A stretch of DNA of 23,102 nt from an uncultured Catenibacterium sp. (GTDB taxonomy: Bacteria > Bacillota_I > Bacilli_A > Erysipelotrichales > Coprobacillaceae): positions 1 through 23,102 of the forward strand of contig NZ_UQGV01000027.1 of the NCBI RefSeq assembly GCF_900540665.1. Reading direction: 5' to 3'. The notes beneath the pieces are model-generated. The model was not told the origin of the DNA. It searched no databases and saw only the letters and a list, made by a program, of their open reading frames with translations. Position numbers and translations under genes: made by a program. The first letter of the stretch is position 1. Every line of letters starts with the position of its first letter. Shown piece by piece: positions 1-7,738 of this stretch.

Positions 1-918
1 CATCTGCTTGTTTATTCTTATATTGATGGTATTCCTATTGATGCAATAAAGAGATTAAAGTATGAAGGATATGATCTAGATGAGATTGCCTTGAAGATGG
101 CCGATAACTGCTGTAAACAGATTCTAGATGATGGATTCTTTCATGCTGACCCTCATCCTGGTAATATCTTAATAGATGAAGGTCAAATAGCTTGGATAGA
201 TTTTGGGATGATGGGAACTGTATCATCCTTTACTCAGCATATCCTGTCTCTTGCTTTACAGGCACTCATTGAAGATGATATTTATGATCTAGAGGAAGCC
301 TTCTTGATGTTAGTAACACCAGATCATGAGATAGATGAAACACAATTATTACATCAATTAAATGGGATAGTGAGTGAATATAAGGCAAAGAGCTTATCTG
401 ATTATAACTTCTCTGATTTGATTCAGAAGTGTTTTGATATTGTGACAAGTAATGATATTGCGATACCTACAGAACTAACTTTATTATGTCGCTGTCTAGT
501 GACACTTGAGGGTACTTTAGAGAAGATCAGTCCTTCTTCTAATCTCATAGAAATATTAATCAACCATAAGCGTAATACAGTCATGAAAGAGCTGGATTAT
601 AAGGATCAAGGATTAAAAATAGGTCATGATCTTTATAAGACACTTAAAAAAAGCTATGCATTACCTCAGATTGTCTATGATTTAATCAAGATGAGTAAAA
701 ATGGTCAGTTACATGTCAATGTAACTGAGAGTGATGATTATACAAGACAGACCTATAAGAAAACAGAGTTATCTATCATCATTAAGACAGTATTTAGCTG
801 TATGTGTATGTTATGTAGTGTATTAACTGAATCTTATTATATGTCTATTGTATTATTAATTATTTCAATGTTGCTTGGTATAGATGTATTCTTTCATTTA
901 TGGAAATTAAAAAGATGA
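1..918 (+). CDS. UbiB/AarF (ABC1) family atypical kinase, 3' part
   Basis: The open frame enters from the left edge in frame 1, so the N-terminus is missing; the first internal ATG at 91 is not the true start. The visible part carries the ABC1/UbiB kinase signature: a HADPHPGNI catalytic-loop motif at about residues 48-56 of the visible protein, then a DFGM metal-binding motif about 20 residues later. The family has a protein-kinase-like fold with ATPase activity, linked in other bacteria to ubiquinone synthesis and to lipid homeostasis; the role in Firmicutes is unclear. The last ~50 residues form two hydrophobic segments ending in a basic tail (WKLKR), matching the C-terminal membrane anchor usual in this family. 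The gene converges on tex and its last nine bases form part of the shared terminator. The family call is strong; the substrate is unknown. Confidence 0.93.
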   Translation, partial: HLLVYSYIDGIPIDAIKRLKYEGYDLDEIALKMADNCCKQILDDGFFHADPHPGNILIDEGQIAWIDFGMMGTVSSFTQHILSLALQALIEDDIYDLEEAFLMLVTPDHEIDETQLLHQLNGIVSEYKAKSLSDYNFSDLIQKCFDIVTSNDIAIPTELTLLCRCLVTLEGTLEKISPSSNLIEILINHKRNTVMKELDYKDQGLKIGHDLYKTLKKSYALPQIVYDLIKMSKNGQLHVNVTESDDYTRQTYKKTELSIIIKTVFSCMCMLCSVLTESYYMSIVLLIISMLLGIDVFFHLWKLKR

Positions 919-939
919 TTCCGTTCTGAATCATCTTTT
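910..939. terminator. Bidirectional terminator between ubiB-like gene and tex
   Basis: There is a perfect 12-bp stem, AAAAGATGATTC (910-921) pairing with GAATCATCTTTT (928-939), around a 6-base loop. A-rich and T-rich ends give a U-tract on both strands. The left arm includes the last sense codons and stop of the ubiB-like gene, and the right arm abuts the tex stop codon, so one hairpin serves both convergent genes. Confidence 0.9.
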
Positions 940-3090
940 CTATTTGTTTGGATCAATCATTGTCAGCTGGACTTTATGTCTTTGTTCATCGATATTATCA
1001 ACCCATGTAGTAACGATATCTCCTACAGAGATGACATCACTTGGGTGTTTAATACGGTTTTTACTCATTTTAGAAATATGGACAAGTCCATCTTCATGTA
1101 ATCCAATATCTACAAAAGCACCAAAGTCAACAACATTGCGGACTGTCCCTTCGAGTTTATCATGAACATGAAGATCTTCTAGAGTCAAAATATCCTGTCT
1201 TAAGATTGGTCCATCATAGTCATCACGATAGTCTCGTAAAGGTCTCATGATAGAATCTAGAATATCTTTAAGTGTATAATCATCTAGTCCTGTAAGTTCT
1301 TTAAGTGAAGCAATATTTGCCTGTGAGACAGCCTTCTTACAAATATCTGTGCCTAGATCTTTTGTTGTTAAGTTTAATGCTTTTAAGATAGCTTTAGTGG
1401 CATCATAAGATTCTGGATGGATATTTGTACGGTCCAATGGTTCACTGCCTTCTTCGATTCTTAAAAAGCCAGCTGCCTGCTGAAAGGCTTTTGGACCAAT
1501 CTTAGGAATCTTCTTCATTTCTTTACGGCTCATGATTTTGCCATTTTCTTCACGATAAGCGACAATACTATTGGCAGTTGCCGCATTAAGTCCAGAGACA
1601 TTCTTTAAAAGTGTAGGACTGGCTGTATTGATATTGACACCAACTAAGTTAACAGCTTTTTCTACAACGAAATTAAGTCTTTCTTTAAGCTGTGTTGTAG
1701 GAAGATCATGCTGGTACTGCCCTACTCCGATAGATTGAGGATCAATCTTAATAAGTTCAGATAAAGGATCTAGCAGTCTTCTTGCGATAGAAATAGCACT
1801 TCTCTGTTCAACATGAAGATCTGGGAATTCTTCTATTGCCAGCTTAGAGGCACTATAGACACTTGCCCCTGCTTCACTGACTATTGTGTAACTCACAGGT
1901 AAGTGATATTTCTTAATAGTAGCTGCGACAAAGGCTTCACTTTCACGACTCGCTGTACCATTTCCAATCGCAATAAGGTTTACATCATATTTTGAACATA
2001 GGTCTGCTAATTTCTTTTCTGATTCTTTTACTTTCGCCACTGGAGGATGTGGATAGATGACATCTACTGTAAGCTTCTTGCCTGACTCATCAATAACAGC
2101 AAGTTTACATCCTGTACGAAAAGCAGGATCAAAGCCTAAGATTCTCTTATTTTTCATTGGTGCCTGTAAGAGTAGTTTGCCAAGATTATCTGAAAAGACA
2201 TCAATACTTGCTTCCTGTGCTTTTTCAGTGAGTGTATTTCTCACTAATCTTTCTAAAGATGGATAAGCGAGACGTTTTAAGCCATCATCAATGGCTTCAT
2301 CTACATATTTGGCTGTTGGACTCTGAGGATTCTTAAGATAACGTCTTGAGACAAATGTCTTGATATAGTCTTCATTGATGCTGATAGAGACTGTGAGAAT
2401 TTTTTCTTTTTCTCCTCTATCGATTGCCATAATACGATGTGTCGCAATACGTGAGACATTTTCAGAATAATCATAATACATCTTATATGTCATCTTTTCA
2501 TCAACTGCATTCTTCTTTTTAGAAGTGACAAGTCGGCCATAGTTCATCATAGAGTCTACAATCTTATCACGTACTTTCATATCATTTGAAATCTTTTCCG
2601 CAATGATATCCTTCGCTCCCTGTAATGCTTCTTCTCTAGATGTGATTGTATCATTCAAATAACTGTCTAGTTCTTTTTCATTGAATGTTCGTGGTAAAGA
2701 GAGAAGCATTTTAGATAATGGTTCTAATCCTGCCGCTATGGCTATACTTGCTCGTGTTTTCTTTTTCTGTTTATAAGGACGATAAATATCTTCTACCTGT
2801 GATAAACGTGCACATGCGTTGACCATCTTTACAATATCATCATTTAAATGTCCTAATGTTTCTATTCTTGCAAGAACTTCTTCTTTTCTTTTTTTAAGAT
2901 TAACCTGATAGTCATATTGTTCCTGGATCACACGGATCTGTTCTTCATCTAATCCATGAGTTAACTCTTTACGATAACGAGCAATAAATGGAACAGTACA
3001 GCCATCTTCTAATAGTTTTAATGTATTTTGTATCTGCTCTGTCTTAATATTTAATTGTTCTGAAATTTTAAGTATAATATCTTCCTGCAT
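940..3090 (-). CDS. tex: Tex family transcription accessory protein (S1 RNA-binding)
   Basis: This 716-residue protein matches the usual size and domain order of Tex (YdcI/YhgF). An N-terminal helical Tex domain is followed by a YqgF/RuvX-like RNase H fold starting near residue 318 (ILGFDPAFRTG). Next come tandem helix-hairpin-helix segments at about 490-560 (GQYQHDL, then INTASPTLLKNVSGL). A C-terminal S1 domain occupies about 646-716 (GTVRNVVDFGAFVDIG, DGLVHIS). Tex binds nucleic acids and the transcription machinery and is a housekeeping protein in many bacteria. An AAGGAGAT ribosome binding site lies just upstream of the ATG. The gene follows the GH13 gene by 35 nt on the same strand with a hairpin between, so it may receive partial read-through from the amylase promoter; no separate strong promoter was seen. 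Complete and undamaged. Confidence 0.96.
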   Translation of the reverse strand: MQEDIILKISEQLNIKTEQIQNTLKLLEDGCTVPFIARYRKELTHGLDEEQIRVIQEQYDYQVNLKKRKEEVLARIETLGHLNDDIVKMVNACARLSQVEDIYRPYKQKKKTRASIAIAAGLEPLSKMLLSLPRTFNEKELDSYLNDTITSREEALQGAKDIIAEKISNDMKVRDKIVDSMMNYGRLVTSKKKNAVDEKMTYKMYYDYSENVSRIATHRIMAIDRGEKEKILTVSISINEDYIKTFVSRRYLKNPQSPTAKYVDEAIDDGLKRLAYPSLERLVRNTLTEKAQEASIDVFSDNLGKLLLQAPMKNKRILGFDPAFRTGCKLAVIDESGKKLTVDVIYPHPPVAKVKESEKKLADLCSKYDVNLIAIGNGTASRESEAFVAATIKKYHLPVSYTIVSEAGASVYSASKLAIEEFPDLHVEQRSAISIARRLLDPLSELIKIDPQSIGVGQYQHDLPTTQLKERLNFVVEKAVNLVGVNINTASPTLLKNVSGLNAATANSIVAYREENGKIMSRKEMKKIPKIGPKAFQQAAGFLRIEEGSEPLDRTNIHPESYDATKAILKALNLTTKDLGTDICKKAVSQANIASLKELTGLDDYTLKDILDSIMRPLRDYRDDYDGPILRQDILTLEDLHVHDKLEGTVRNVVDFGAFVDIGLHEDGLVHISKMSKNRIKHPSDVISVGDIVTTWVDNIDEQRHKVQLTMIDPNK

Positions 3091-3107
3091 TTCTATCTCC
3101 TTTATAA

Positions 3108-3127
3108 AAGGCTGATTACTCAGCCTT
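3108..3127 (-). terminator. Hairpin between GH13 amylase and tex
   Basis: AAGGCTGA and TCAGCCTT form an 8-bp stem (3108-3115 / 3120-3127) with a 4-base loop. The stem overlaps the amylase stop codon and is followed on the minus strand by a short U-rich stretch (TTTATAAAGG). The U-tract is weak and it runs straight into the tex ribosome binding site, so this is either a leaky terminator or an attenuator rather than a full stop. Confidence 0.65.
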
Positions 3128-4430
3128 ATGCATGTTTATATAAGTATGTGATTGAGAGTGGTGGTAATTCTAATTCTCCATTATATTCTACCATTTCTCC
3201 ACTCATAAGATCCTGATAAGAACCATGTTCAATAGGTGGATAGATTGTATAAGGTGCATCATCAATATTTAATGTGACAACAATCTTTTCTCCTTCATAG
3301 TTTCTTTCTAATACATATTGTTTATTAGTCAATACAAGATCTTTATAATCTCCTAATGTGAGTGCTTTATGTCCTCTACGAATATGAATATATTTAGAAA
3401 CTAAATCTGATAGATCATTTGGTGCAGGTGCATCAAGTTCTGGACGAAGTGGTGCATCAGTCACACCTTGAATCTTTTCACCCTTAATGCCCCATTCAGA
3501 ACCATAATAAATACATGGAATACCAGGAACTGCCATGAGTAAGCCAAATACTAATGGAAGTTTTCTTTCATCAGTCAAAGTGCTAGATATTCTATTTACA
3601 TCATGGTTATCTACAAATGTAAGCAAGTCTCTTCCTCTATACATATCCATCGCATTTCTTTTTAATGTATGCGCATATTCAAACATATTCAAAGAATTGA
3701 ATGAAGACCAGAAAGCTTTATATGATGGATAATCTGTAATCGCATCTAATTTAGCTTCTGTATACATATAACCTGCATTATCACCTAAGACTTCTCCTAA
3801 CATAAAGAAATCCTGTTTTAAACTCTTACAATGATCTGATAACATTGCCATAAACCATCTAGGCAATGAATAAGCTACATCTAGTCTTAAACCATCAATA
3901 TCAAAGCATCTGATCCAGTAATCTACTGCGTCAAGTAGATAATGTTGAACATCTGGATTATCTAGATTTAACTTTACAAGCTCATAATGACCTTCCCATC
4001 CTTCATACCAGAAGCCATCACCATAGCTTGAATCTCCATCAAAGTTGATATGGAACCAGTTAGCGTATTGGCTTGAAGGTCCTTTTTCCTGGACATCCCT
4101 AAACGCAAAGAAGCCTCTTCCAACATGGTTGAATACACCATCCAGAACAACCTTAATACCATGTTCATGGAGTGTTTTACATACATCTTCAAAGTCTTCA
4201 TTTGTACCTAGACGCGTATCGATGAGATTATAGTCACGCGTATCATAGCCATGTGAATCACTGTTGAATACAGGATTGAAATACACAGCACCTATTCCTA
4301 ATTCTTCAAGATAAGGTACAAACTCCTTGATTTTTAAAATACGATGTGCCTGGATATCATCATTTTTTTCAGGCGCACCACAAAGTCCTAGTGGGCAGAT
4401 TTGATAAAATACTGTTTCTTGGTACCACAC
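3126..4430 (-). CDS. GH13 alpha-amylase family glycosidase, cytosolic
   Basis: The protein has 434 residues from the chosen start. GH13 motifs are in order: region I DGVFNH (about 97-102), region II GLRLDVA with the nucleophile Asp184, region III LGEVLGD with the acid/base Glu213, and region IV FVDNHD with Asp277. The catalytic triad is complete. No signal peptide is visible, so it should act on alpha-1,4-linked maltodextrins in the cytoplasm; amylase, cyclomaltodextrinase and maltodextrin glucosidase activities cannot be separated by eye. The longest frame begins at a GTG at 4439, but that codon directly abuts the AAGGAA SD. The GTG at 4430 has the SD about eight bases away and gives an N-terminus beginning MWYQETVFYQI, typical of this subgroup. 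The gene has its own strong promoter at 4454-4482 and lies upstream of tex. Confidence 0.93.
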   Translation of the reverse strand: MWYQETVFYQICPLGLCGAPEKNDDIQAHRILKIKEFVPYLEELGIGAVYFNPVFNSDSHGYDTRDYNLIDTRLGTNEDFEDVCKTLHEHGIKVVLDGVFNHVGRGFFAFRDVQEKGPSSQYANWFHINFDGDSSYGDGFWYEGWEGHYELVKLNLDNPDVQHYLLDAVDYWIRCFDIDGLRLDVAYSLPRWFMAMLSDHCKSLKQDFFMLGEVLGDNAGYMYTEAKLDAITDYPSYKAFWSSFNSLNMFEYAHTLKRNAMDMYRGRDLLTFVDNHDVNRISSTLTDERKLPLVFGLLMAVPGIPCIYYGSEWGIKGEKIQGVTDAPLRPELDAPAPNDLSDLVSKYIHIRRGHKALTLGDYKDLVLTNKQYVLERNYEGEKIVVTLNIDDAPYTIYPPIEHGSYQDLMSGEMVEYNGELELPPLSITYLYKHA

Positions 4431-4453
4431 AATTAACACTTCCTTTCTTGTCT

Positions 4454-4482
4454 ATTATACTTCAATTTTATGTGTTATCCAA
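4454..4482 (-). promoter_or_regulatory. Sigma-A-type promoter for GH13 gene
   Basis: Read on the minus strand, TTGGAT (4477-4482), a 17-base spacer and a perfect TATAAT (4454-4459) stand about 25 bases upstream of the GTG start. No catabolite-response palindrome was recognised around it. Confidence 0.8.
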
Positions 4483-4548
4483 TTCATTTATATTATTGGT
4501 AATACATATTTCTACATATCCATAATATTTGTATTATAACTAAACATA

Positions 4549-4824
4549 CTATTGTATATATCGATTATGCTCAGGGTCATATTCGCCTAAGAGTAATTCT
4601 ATCTTGTCTTCATCATAATCTAGATAGACATAGAGAACATAAATGAGTAACTCTTTAAGCCGTTCATGAATGTCTGCCCCATAATAAAGACGTAAGAGCT
4701 TTTCGCAGCTTAATGCAAAACCAAGAATATCTTCTGTATTCTTATAGTCCTCATATATATGGTCAATCATCCACCCCATTTCTTCATTGATGGATTTCTT
4801 GAGTATTGTATATAATTGTTCCAT
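4549..4824 (-). CDS. Unknown 91-residue protein coupled to Panacea-type antitoxin
   Basis: I do not recognise the family. The protein is short, acidic and predicted helical, with a Tyr/Leu-rich middle (LLIYVLYVYLDYDED) and no signal peptide or clear transmembrane segment. Its ATG starts one base after the stop of the upstream gene (TAA-T-ATG), so translation is almost certainly coupled. The upstream product carries an antitoxin-type Panacea domain. Panacea antitoxins usually sit in two-gene operons with highly variable small toxins, so this protein is the natural candidate partner toxin. That is inference from position only: no toxin motif (Fic, MqsR, RelE, ToxSAS) is visible. It could equally be an accessory protein. 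Confidence 0.75.
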   Translation of the reverse strand: MEQLYTILKKSINEEMGWMIDHIYEDYKNTEDILGFALSCEKLLRLYYGADIHERLKELLIYVLYVYLDYDEDKIELLLGEYDPEHNRYIQ

Positions 4825-4825
4825 A

Positions 4826-5524
4826 TTAGTTCCTCTTGAAATAGTTCTGTATATCCTGTGCAGGAATGATAGTTACTTGATCTTCCTGATAGTTATTCTT
4901 CCATGGACCTGTTTTTGCGAGTGTGACAAGTGTCTTTAAAGGGTAACGTGAGAAAGTATTAAGAATTTCATCTATATATTCCTTCTTATCTTCGTCTAGA
5001 TCAAGATAAGCATCTTCAATAATTTTATATCTTACATCATCCTGAACCTTAAATGGGAATGTAGAGAATAGATGATAGACATCAGGATAAATCACTCCCT
5101 GCTTCCATGCTTCACAATGTTCATAAAAGAGTGGTTCAGGGTAAGAATAAGCCTGAATAAAATACAGATAGGATTCTAGCTGCATAGGTGTGAGTTCTTC
5201 AAGTGTATAAAAGAGATAGGAAATAACCTGCAGAATCTCTTTTGAACAGGAAAATTGTGATTTAAGGGTGAGATATTGATTGATGGCCTTTTTAAAGGCC
5301 GGTCCCATCTTTTCATGGTTCTTATTCACTAACTCCATCATATAGTCTATATCACACAGTGCATTGTGGATAACCTGTGCATAATCAGGATGAGGCGTAC
5401 TTCCCTGTAAATACCTGGTAATTGTGATTTCTCCAAAGCCTAAGGCATAGGATAATGGTGCTTTTCCTAGATGATAGAGAGACATAAGGGCTTCTATTTC
5501 TTCTTGTATTCTTGTTTTACACAT
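4826..5524 (-). CDS. HTH plus Panacea (SocA/DUF4065) domain antitoxin-like protein
   Basis: The protein has 232 residues. An XRE-like helix-turn-helix lies at about 23-50 (YALGFGEITITRYLQG). The second half, from about residue 115, carries the hallmark of the Panacea/SocA domain: a LYFIQAYS helix, then PLF, then EAWKQGVIYPDVYHLF. Panacea proteins neutralise many unrelated toxins, and the fused HTH suggests autoregulation. The longest frame starts at a GTG at 5542, but the -10 box at 5547-5552 puts the transcript start at about 5540, so that codon cannot be translated. The ATG at 5524 has an AAGGTG SD six bases upstream and is preferred. The protein is the first gene of a two-gene unit with the 91-residue unknown. 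Confidence 0.85.
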   Translation of the reverse strand: MCKTRIQEEIEALMSLYHLGKAPLSYALGFGEITITRYLQGSTPHPDYAQVIHNALCDIDYMMELVNKNHEKMGPAFKKAINQYLTLKSQFSCSKEILQVISYLFYTLEELTPMQLESYLYFIQAYSYPEPLFYEHCEAWKQGVIYPDVYHLFSTFPFKVQDDVRYKIIEDAYLDLDEDKKEYIDEILNTFSRYPLKTLVTLAKTGPWKNNYQEDQVTIIPAQDIQNYFKRN

Positions 5525-5546
5525 CTTATTCACCTTCTTCACACTT

Positions 5547-5575
5547 ATTATACCATATGATAGACTTTTTCGAAA
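5547..5575 (-). promoter_or_regulatory. Extended -10 promoter for Panacea operon
   Basis: On the minus strand TG-G-TATAAT (an extended -10; TATAAT at 5547-5552) lies 17 bases from a weak -35 (TTTCGA, 5570-5575). The start point would fall near 5540, giving a leader of about 16 bases before the ATG at 5524. Confidence 0.7.
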
Positions 5576-5606
5576 TATCCATCATGTGCATTAAAAGAAA
5601 AGAAAA

Positions 5607-5634
5607 AAGTGCATATCATTGTGAATATGCACTT
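5607..5634 (-). terminator. Intrinsic terminator of 5616-5939 gene
   Basis: AAGTGCATAT (5607-5616) and ATATGCACTT (5625-5634) form a perfect 10-bp stem with an 8-base loop. On the minus strand the stem is followed by TTTTTTCTTTTC. The TGA stop (5616-5618) lies inside the hairpin. Confidence 0.85.
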
Positions 5635-5939
5635 TCCTGTGTGAAGATGTTTTCTATCTCCACCAACATTTTCCCAAATTCATTGAGCTTTATATAGAGC
5701 TCATCATCGTCAATATTCATGACGATTTCGTTTTGTCTGATCATTGCATCATGCATATAACATATTGCAGAGATCTTTGCCTTCTTATCAGCGTCTAGCT
5801 GATATGTATCAATAAGGTTTGTGATTGTCGATGCCTGGTCTGAGAGCTTAAAAGACCTGTTATGCACAAAGGCATAGACAATCATATGTTCACCCTTTAA
5901 ATTCTTATAGGGCATCAACAGCTTTTGATAATTCAGCAT
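5616..5939 (-). CDS. Hypothetical protein, ~107 residues
   Basis: I do not recognise a family. The product is soluble and mostly helical (DAMIRQNEIVMNIDDDELYIKL is representative in character), with no zinc site, signal peptide or membrane segment. Coding is supported by a GAGGGG SD, a -10 box upstream and an excellent terminator whose stem contains the stop codon. The start is uncertain: the ATG at 5939 is about eleven bases from the SD, while an in-frame GTG at 5948 is only two bases away and looks too close. It is a single-gene unit between the Panacea pair and yolD, on the same strand as both. Confidence 0.7.
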   Translation of the reverse strand: MLNYQKLLMPYKNLKGEHMIVYAFVHNRSFKLSDQASTITNLIDTYQLDADKKAKISAICYMHDAMIRQNEIVMNIDDDELYIKLNEFGKMLVEIENIFTQESAYSQ

Positions 5940-5965
5940 ACGCTTCACTTCCCCTCTTATTCTTT

Positions 5966-5971
5966 ATTATA
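5966..5971 (-). promoter_or_regulatory. Possible -10 box for 5616-5939 gene
   Basis: A perfect TATAAT on the minus strand stands about 27 bases upstream of the ATG at 5939. No convincing -35 hexamer is present at 16-18 bases (best CTATCT), so only the -10 is reported. Confidence 0.4.
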
Positions 5972-6030
5972 TCTTAGTTACTTTTTATAGATAGAGTGTG
6001 GTAAGAGATTGGACGAAGGAAAATCATATA

Positions 6031-6333
6031 TTATAGTTCGAGTGAACAGATATTCTTGAGCTGTATTTTATAGTTGTTGATATAGATATAGTGATCATTG
6101 AGGTTTACTGTTTGTACTGTTCCTCTTATTTGAGAATAAGAAGACCCTGTATAATAGACTATCTCTATAGTATCTCCTTCCTGAACTTGATGAATCTTCC
6201 AATCTAGTTCATAACATTGATCTTCACATAGTTCTTTTCTTGGAACAGATGTATCTTCTACAAGCAGTTCTTTAAATCCTTTAAGTGCATCAAAACTTAA
6301 AAACAAGCGTGCACGATCCACCTTCTTAGGCAT
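6031..6333 (-). CDS. YolD-like family protein
   Basis: A 100-residue protein with the YolD-like pattern: an N-terminal helix with FDALKGFKELL followed by a small beta-rich half (GDTIEIVYYTGSSYSQIRGTV, then the IYINNYKI strand). YolD-like proteins are typically encoded directly downstream of Y-family polymerases of the UvrX/UmuC type in Firmicutes, as here; their role is thought to be accessory to that polymerase, much as UmuD serves UmuC. The ATG overlaps the polymerase 3' end by eight bases, and a perfect AGGAGG lies five bases upstream inside the polymerase gene, so the two are co-translated. No clear terminator follows. Confidence 0.85.
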   Translation of the reverse strand: MPKKVDRARLFLSFDALKGFKELLVEDTSVPRKELCEDQCYELDWKIHQVQEGDTIEIVYYTGSSYSQIRGTVQTVNLNDHYIYINNYKIQLKNICSLEL

Positions 6334-7585
6334 TATGACCTCCTATTAAAGTATTTCTCTTTTCTGTTGTGGCTTTTTCCTGTTTATTCATAAGCTTTAA
6401 TATCGCATTCTTCCCATACTTATGGCGTATAGAAACAAGAGTTCTCTGGAGCTTCTTTTCTTCTTCTAATGCCTCTCTATCACTAAACAAGTCATAGGAT
6501 TCATAGGATTCATCTAAGACATCACCAAATGATATAGAGATCTGTCTGATCATTCTCCCCTTCTTGACTTTTAAATGATAAAGAGAAATGAATTCATCCA
6601 TAAGAATACTCAGTGAATTGGTTCTGACTGTCAGTTTTCTAGAGCCTCCTGCCCATCCTCCGCCATCTGTACGTGAATAACCGATATAAAGACTAATATG
6701 ATTTGTGACAAGACGTGATTCTATAAGCCTTAAAACATTCAGTTCAACCATTTCCTTTACAACTAACAGAGCATCCTCATATTTATAATCAGAAAAGAGA
6801 ACCTGGGAGTTATTAATAGATTCATTCTTAGGATGATACTTCTTAATAGAAGCAATCGTGGCAGGTTCTCTCCCCCAGGCATGATCAATGATATATTCCG
6901 CATTAATCCCAAATTCCTTATAAAGCACCTCTTCAGGAATCTGGGTAATACCATGCATATCCACCACGCCGAGTCTTAATAGATGATTGGCTGTTCCACT
7001 TCCCATATGCCAGAAATCAGTGATTGGCAGATGATGCCATAAGTATTTCTGATAACGTTCTTCATCAAGTATGCCAATATTCTCTTTCGTATGCTTAGAA
7101 ATAATATCAAGAGCGACTTTCGCAAGATAGAGATTGGTCCCTATGCCACATGTAGCAGTAATATGTGTATCTTCAAATACAGCCTGCATCAACATCTTCG
7201 CAAACTCTTTTGCACTCTTATGATAAAGATGCATATAAGACGTGATATCAATAAAACATTCATCAATAGAATAAACATGAATATCATCAGGTGAGACATA
7301 ACGACAATAGATACGATAAATACGTGCTGAATATTCCATATAGAGATGCATACGAGGCATGGCAGTTATATATTCAACACCCTTAGGTATCTCAAATATA
7401 CGACAGCGATTATGAATTCCCATGCTTTTCATCTTTGGTGTAATTGCGAGACACAGAGCACCATTACCTCTTGTAGGATCTGCCACTACAAGATTGGTTT
7501 TAAAGGGATCAAGATGTCTTTCACTGCATTCGACTGACGCAAAGAAGGTTTTTAAATCTATACATAAATATACTTTTTTCATCAT
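6326..7585 (-). CDS. Y-family translesion DNA polymerase (UvrX/UmuC-like)
   Basis: The protein has 419 residues from the chosen start. The Y-family palm is clear: the first metal ligand Asp10 in LCIDLKTFFASVE and the second pair Asp108-Glu109 in YSIDECF are both present. A thumb and helix-hairpin-helix region (LLRLGVVDMHGITQIP) and a C-terminal little-finger domain follow. The pattern VVADPTRGNGALCLAITPKMK and the YolD neighbour place it with the Firmicute UvrX/UmuC-like group rather than housekeeping DinB. The upstream ATG at 7684 would add 33 residues encoded across the promoter. The ATG at 7585 has AAGGAG six bases away and is downstream of the -10 box, so it is chosen. It is divergent from a self-cleaving repressor and is therefore probably DNA-damage induced. 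Confidence 0.93.
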   Translation of the reverse strand: MMKKVYLCIDLKTFFASVECSERHLDPFKTNLVVADPTRGNGALCLAITPKMKSMGIHNRCRIFEIPKGVEYITAMPRMHLYMEYSARIYRIYCRYVSPDDIHVYSIDECFIDITSYMHLYHKSAKEFAKMLMQAVFEDTHITATCGIGTNLYLAKVALDIISKHTKENIGILDEERYQKYLWHHLPITDFWHMGSGTANHLLRLGVVDMHGITQIPEEVLYKEFGINAEYIIDHAWGREPATIASIKKYHPKNESINNSQVLFSDYKYEDALLVVKEMVELNVLRLIESRLVTNHISLYIGYSRTDGGGWAGGSRKLTVRTNSLSILMDEFISLYHLKVKKGRMIRQISISFGDVLDESYESYDLFSDREALEEEKKLQRTLVSIRHKYGKNAILKLMNKQEKATTEKRNTLIGGHNA

Positions 7586-7609
7586 CACTTTCTCCTTCCT
7601 GTTAGTCTT

Positions 7610-7638
7610 ATTATAGTTATCTGTGGTGCATATATCAA
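7610..7638 (-). promoter_or_regulatory. Promoter of polymerase-yolD operon
   Basis: On the minus strand TTGATA (7633-7638), a 17-base spacer and TATAAT (7610-7615) precede the ATG at 7585. A TGCACC half-site (plus-strand ggtgca, 7625-7630) lies in the spacer and a full candidate operator lies just upstream of the -35, placing this promoter under likely control of the divergent S24 repressor. Confidence 0.85.
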
Positions 7639-7642
7639 ATGG

Positions 7643-7701
7643 TTTTGCACCAAAATGATTCTGTACATACATTGAGTGACGCATTTTATTGCACCAAAAT
7701 G
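7643..7701. promoter_or_regulatory. Repeated candidate operators of the LexA/HdiR-like repressor
   Basis: The 13-mer TTGCACCAAAATG occurs twice in direct orientation (7645-7657 and 7689-7701), 44 bp apart, or about four helical turns. The first copy sits in a dyad TTTTG-CAC-CAAAA (7643-7655), and the second is a one-mismatch version of it. A third, partial TGCACCA site occurs in the opposite orientation at 7624-7630. One copy overlaps the repressor's own -35 and the others flank or enter the polymerase promoter. The sequence is unlike the classical Gram-positive SOS box (GAAC-N4-GTTC), which I do not find here. Confidence 0.75.
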
Positions 7702-7717
7702 TAATTCATTGTATAAT
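7689..7717 (+). promoter_or_regulatory. Promoter of LexA/HdiR-like repressor gene
   Basis: TTGCAC (7689-7694), a 17-base spacer and a perfect TATAAT (7712-7717) lie about 20 bases upstream of the ATG at 7739. The -35 is the first six bases of the second candidate operator, so bound repressor would block its own transcription. Confidence 0.85.
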
Positions 7718-7738
7718 GCCTAAAAAGAGGTGGAAAAG

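Noticed and set aside
4440..4548. Small gene or RNA between GH13 and the 91-residue gene
   Set aside because: The interval is explained by the GH13 promoter and AT-rich spacer; no hairpin or ORF of note.
7586..7684. 33-residue N-terminal extension of the Y-family polymerase
   Set aside because: It would be translated across the -10, -35 and operator region, and the ATG at 7585 has an ideal SD.
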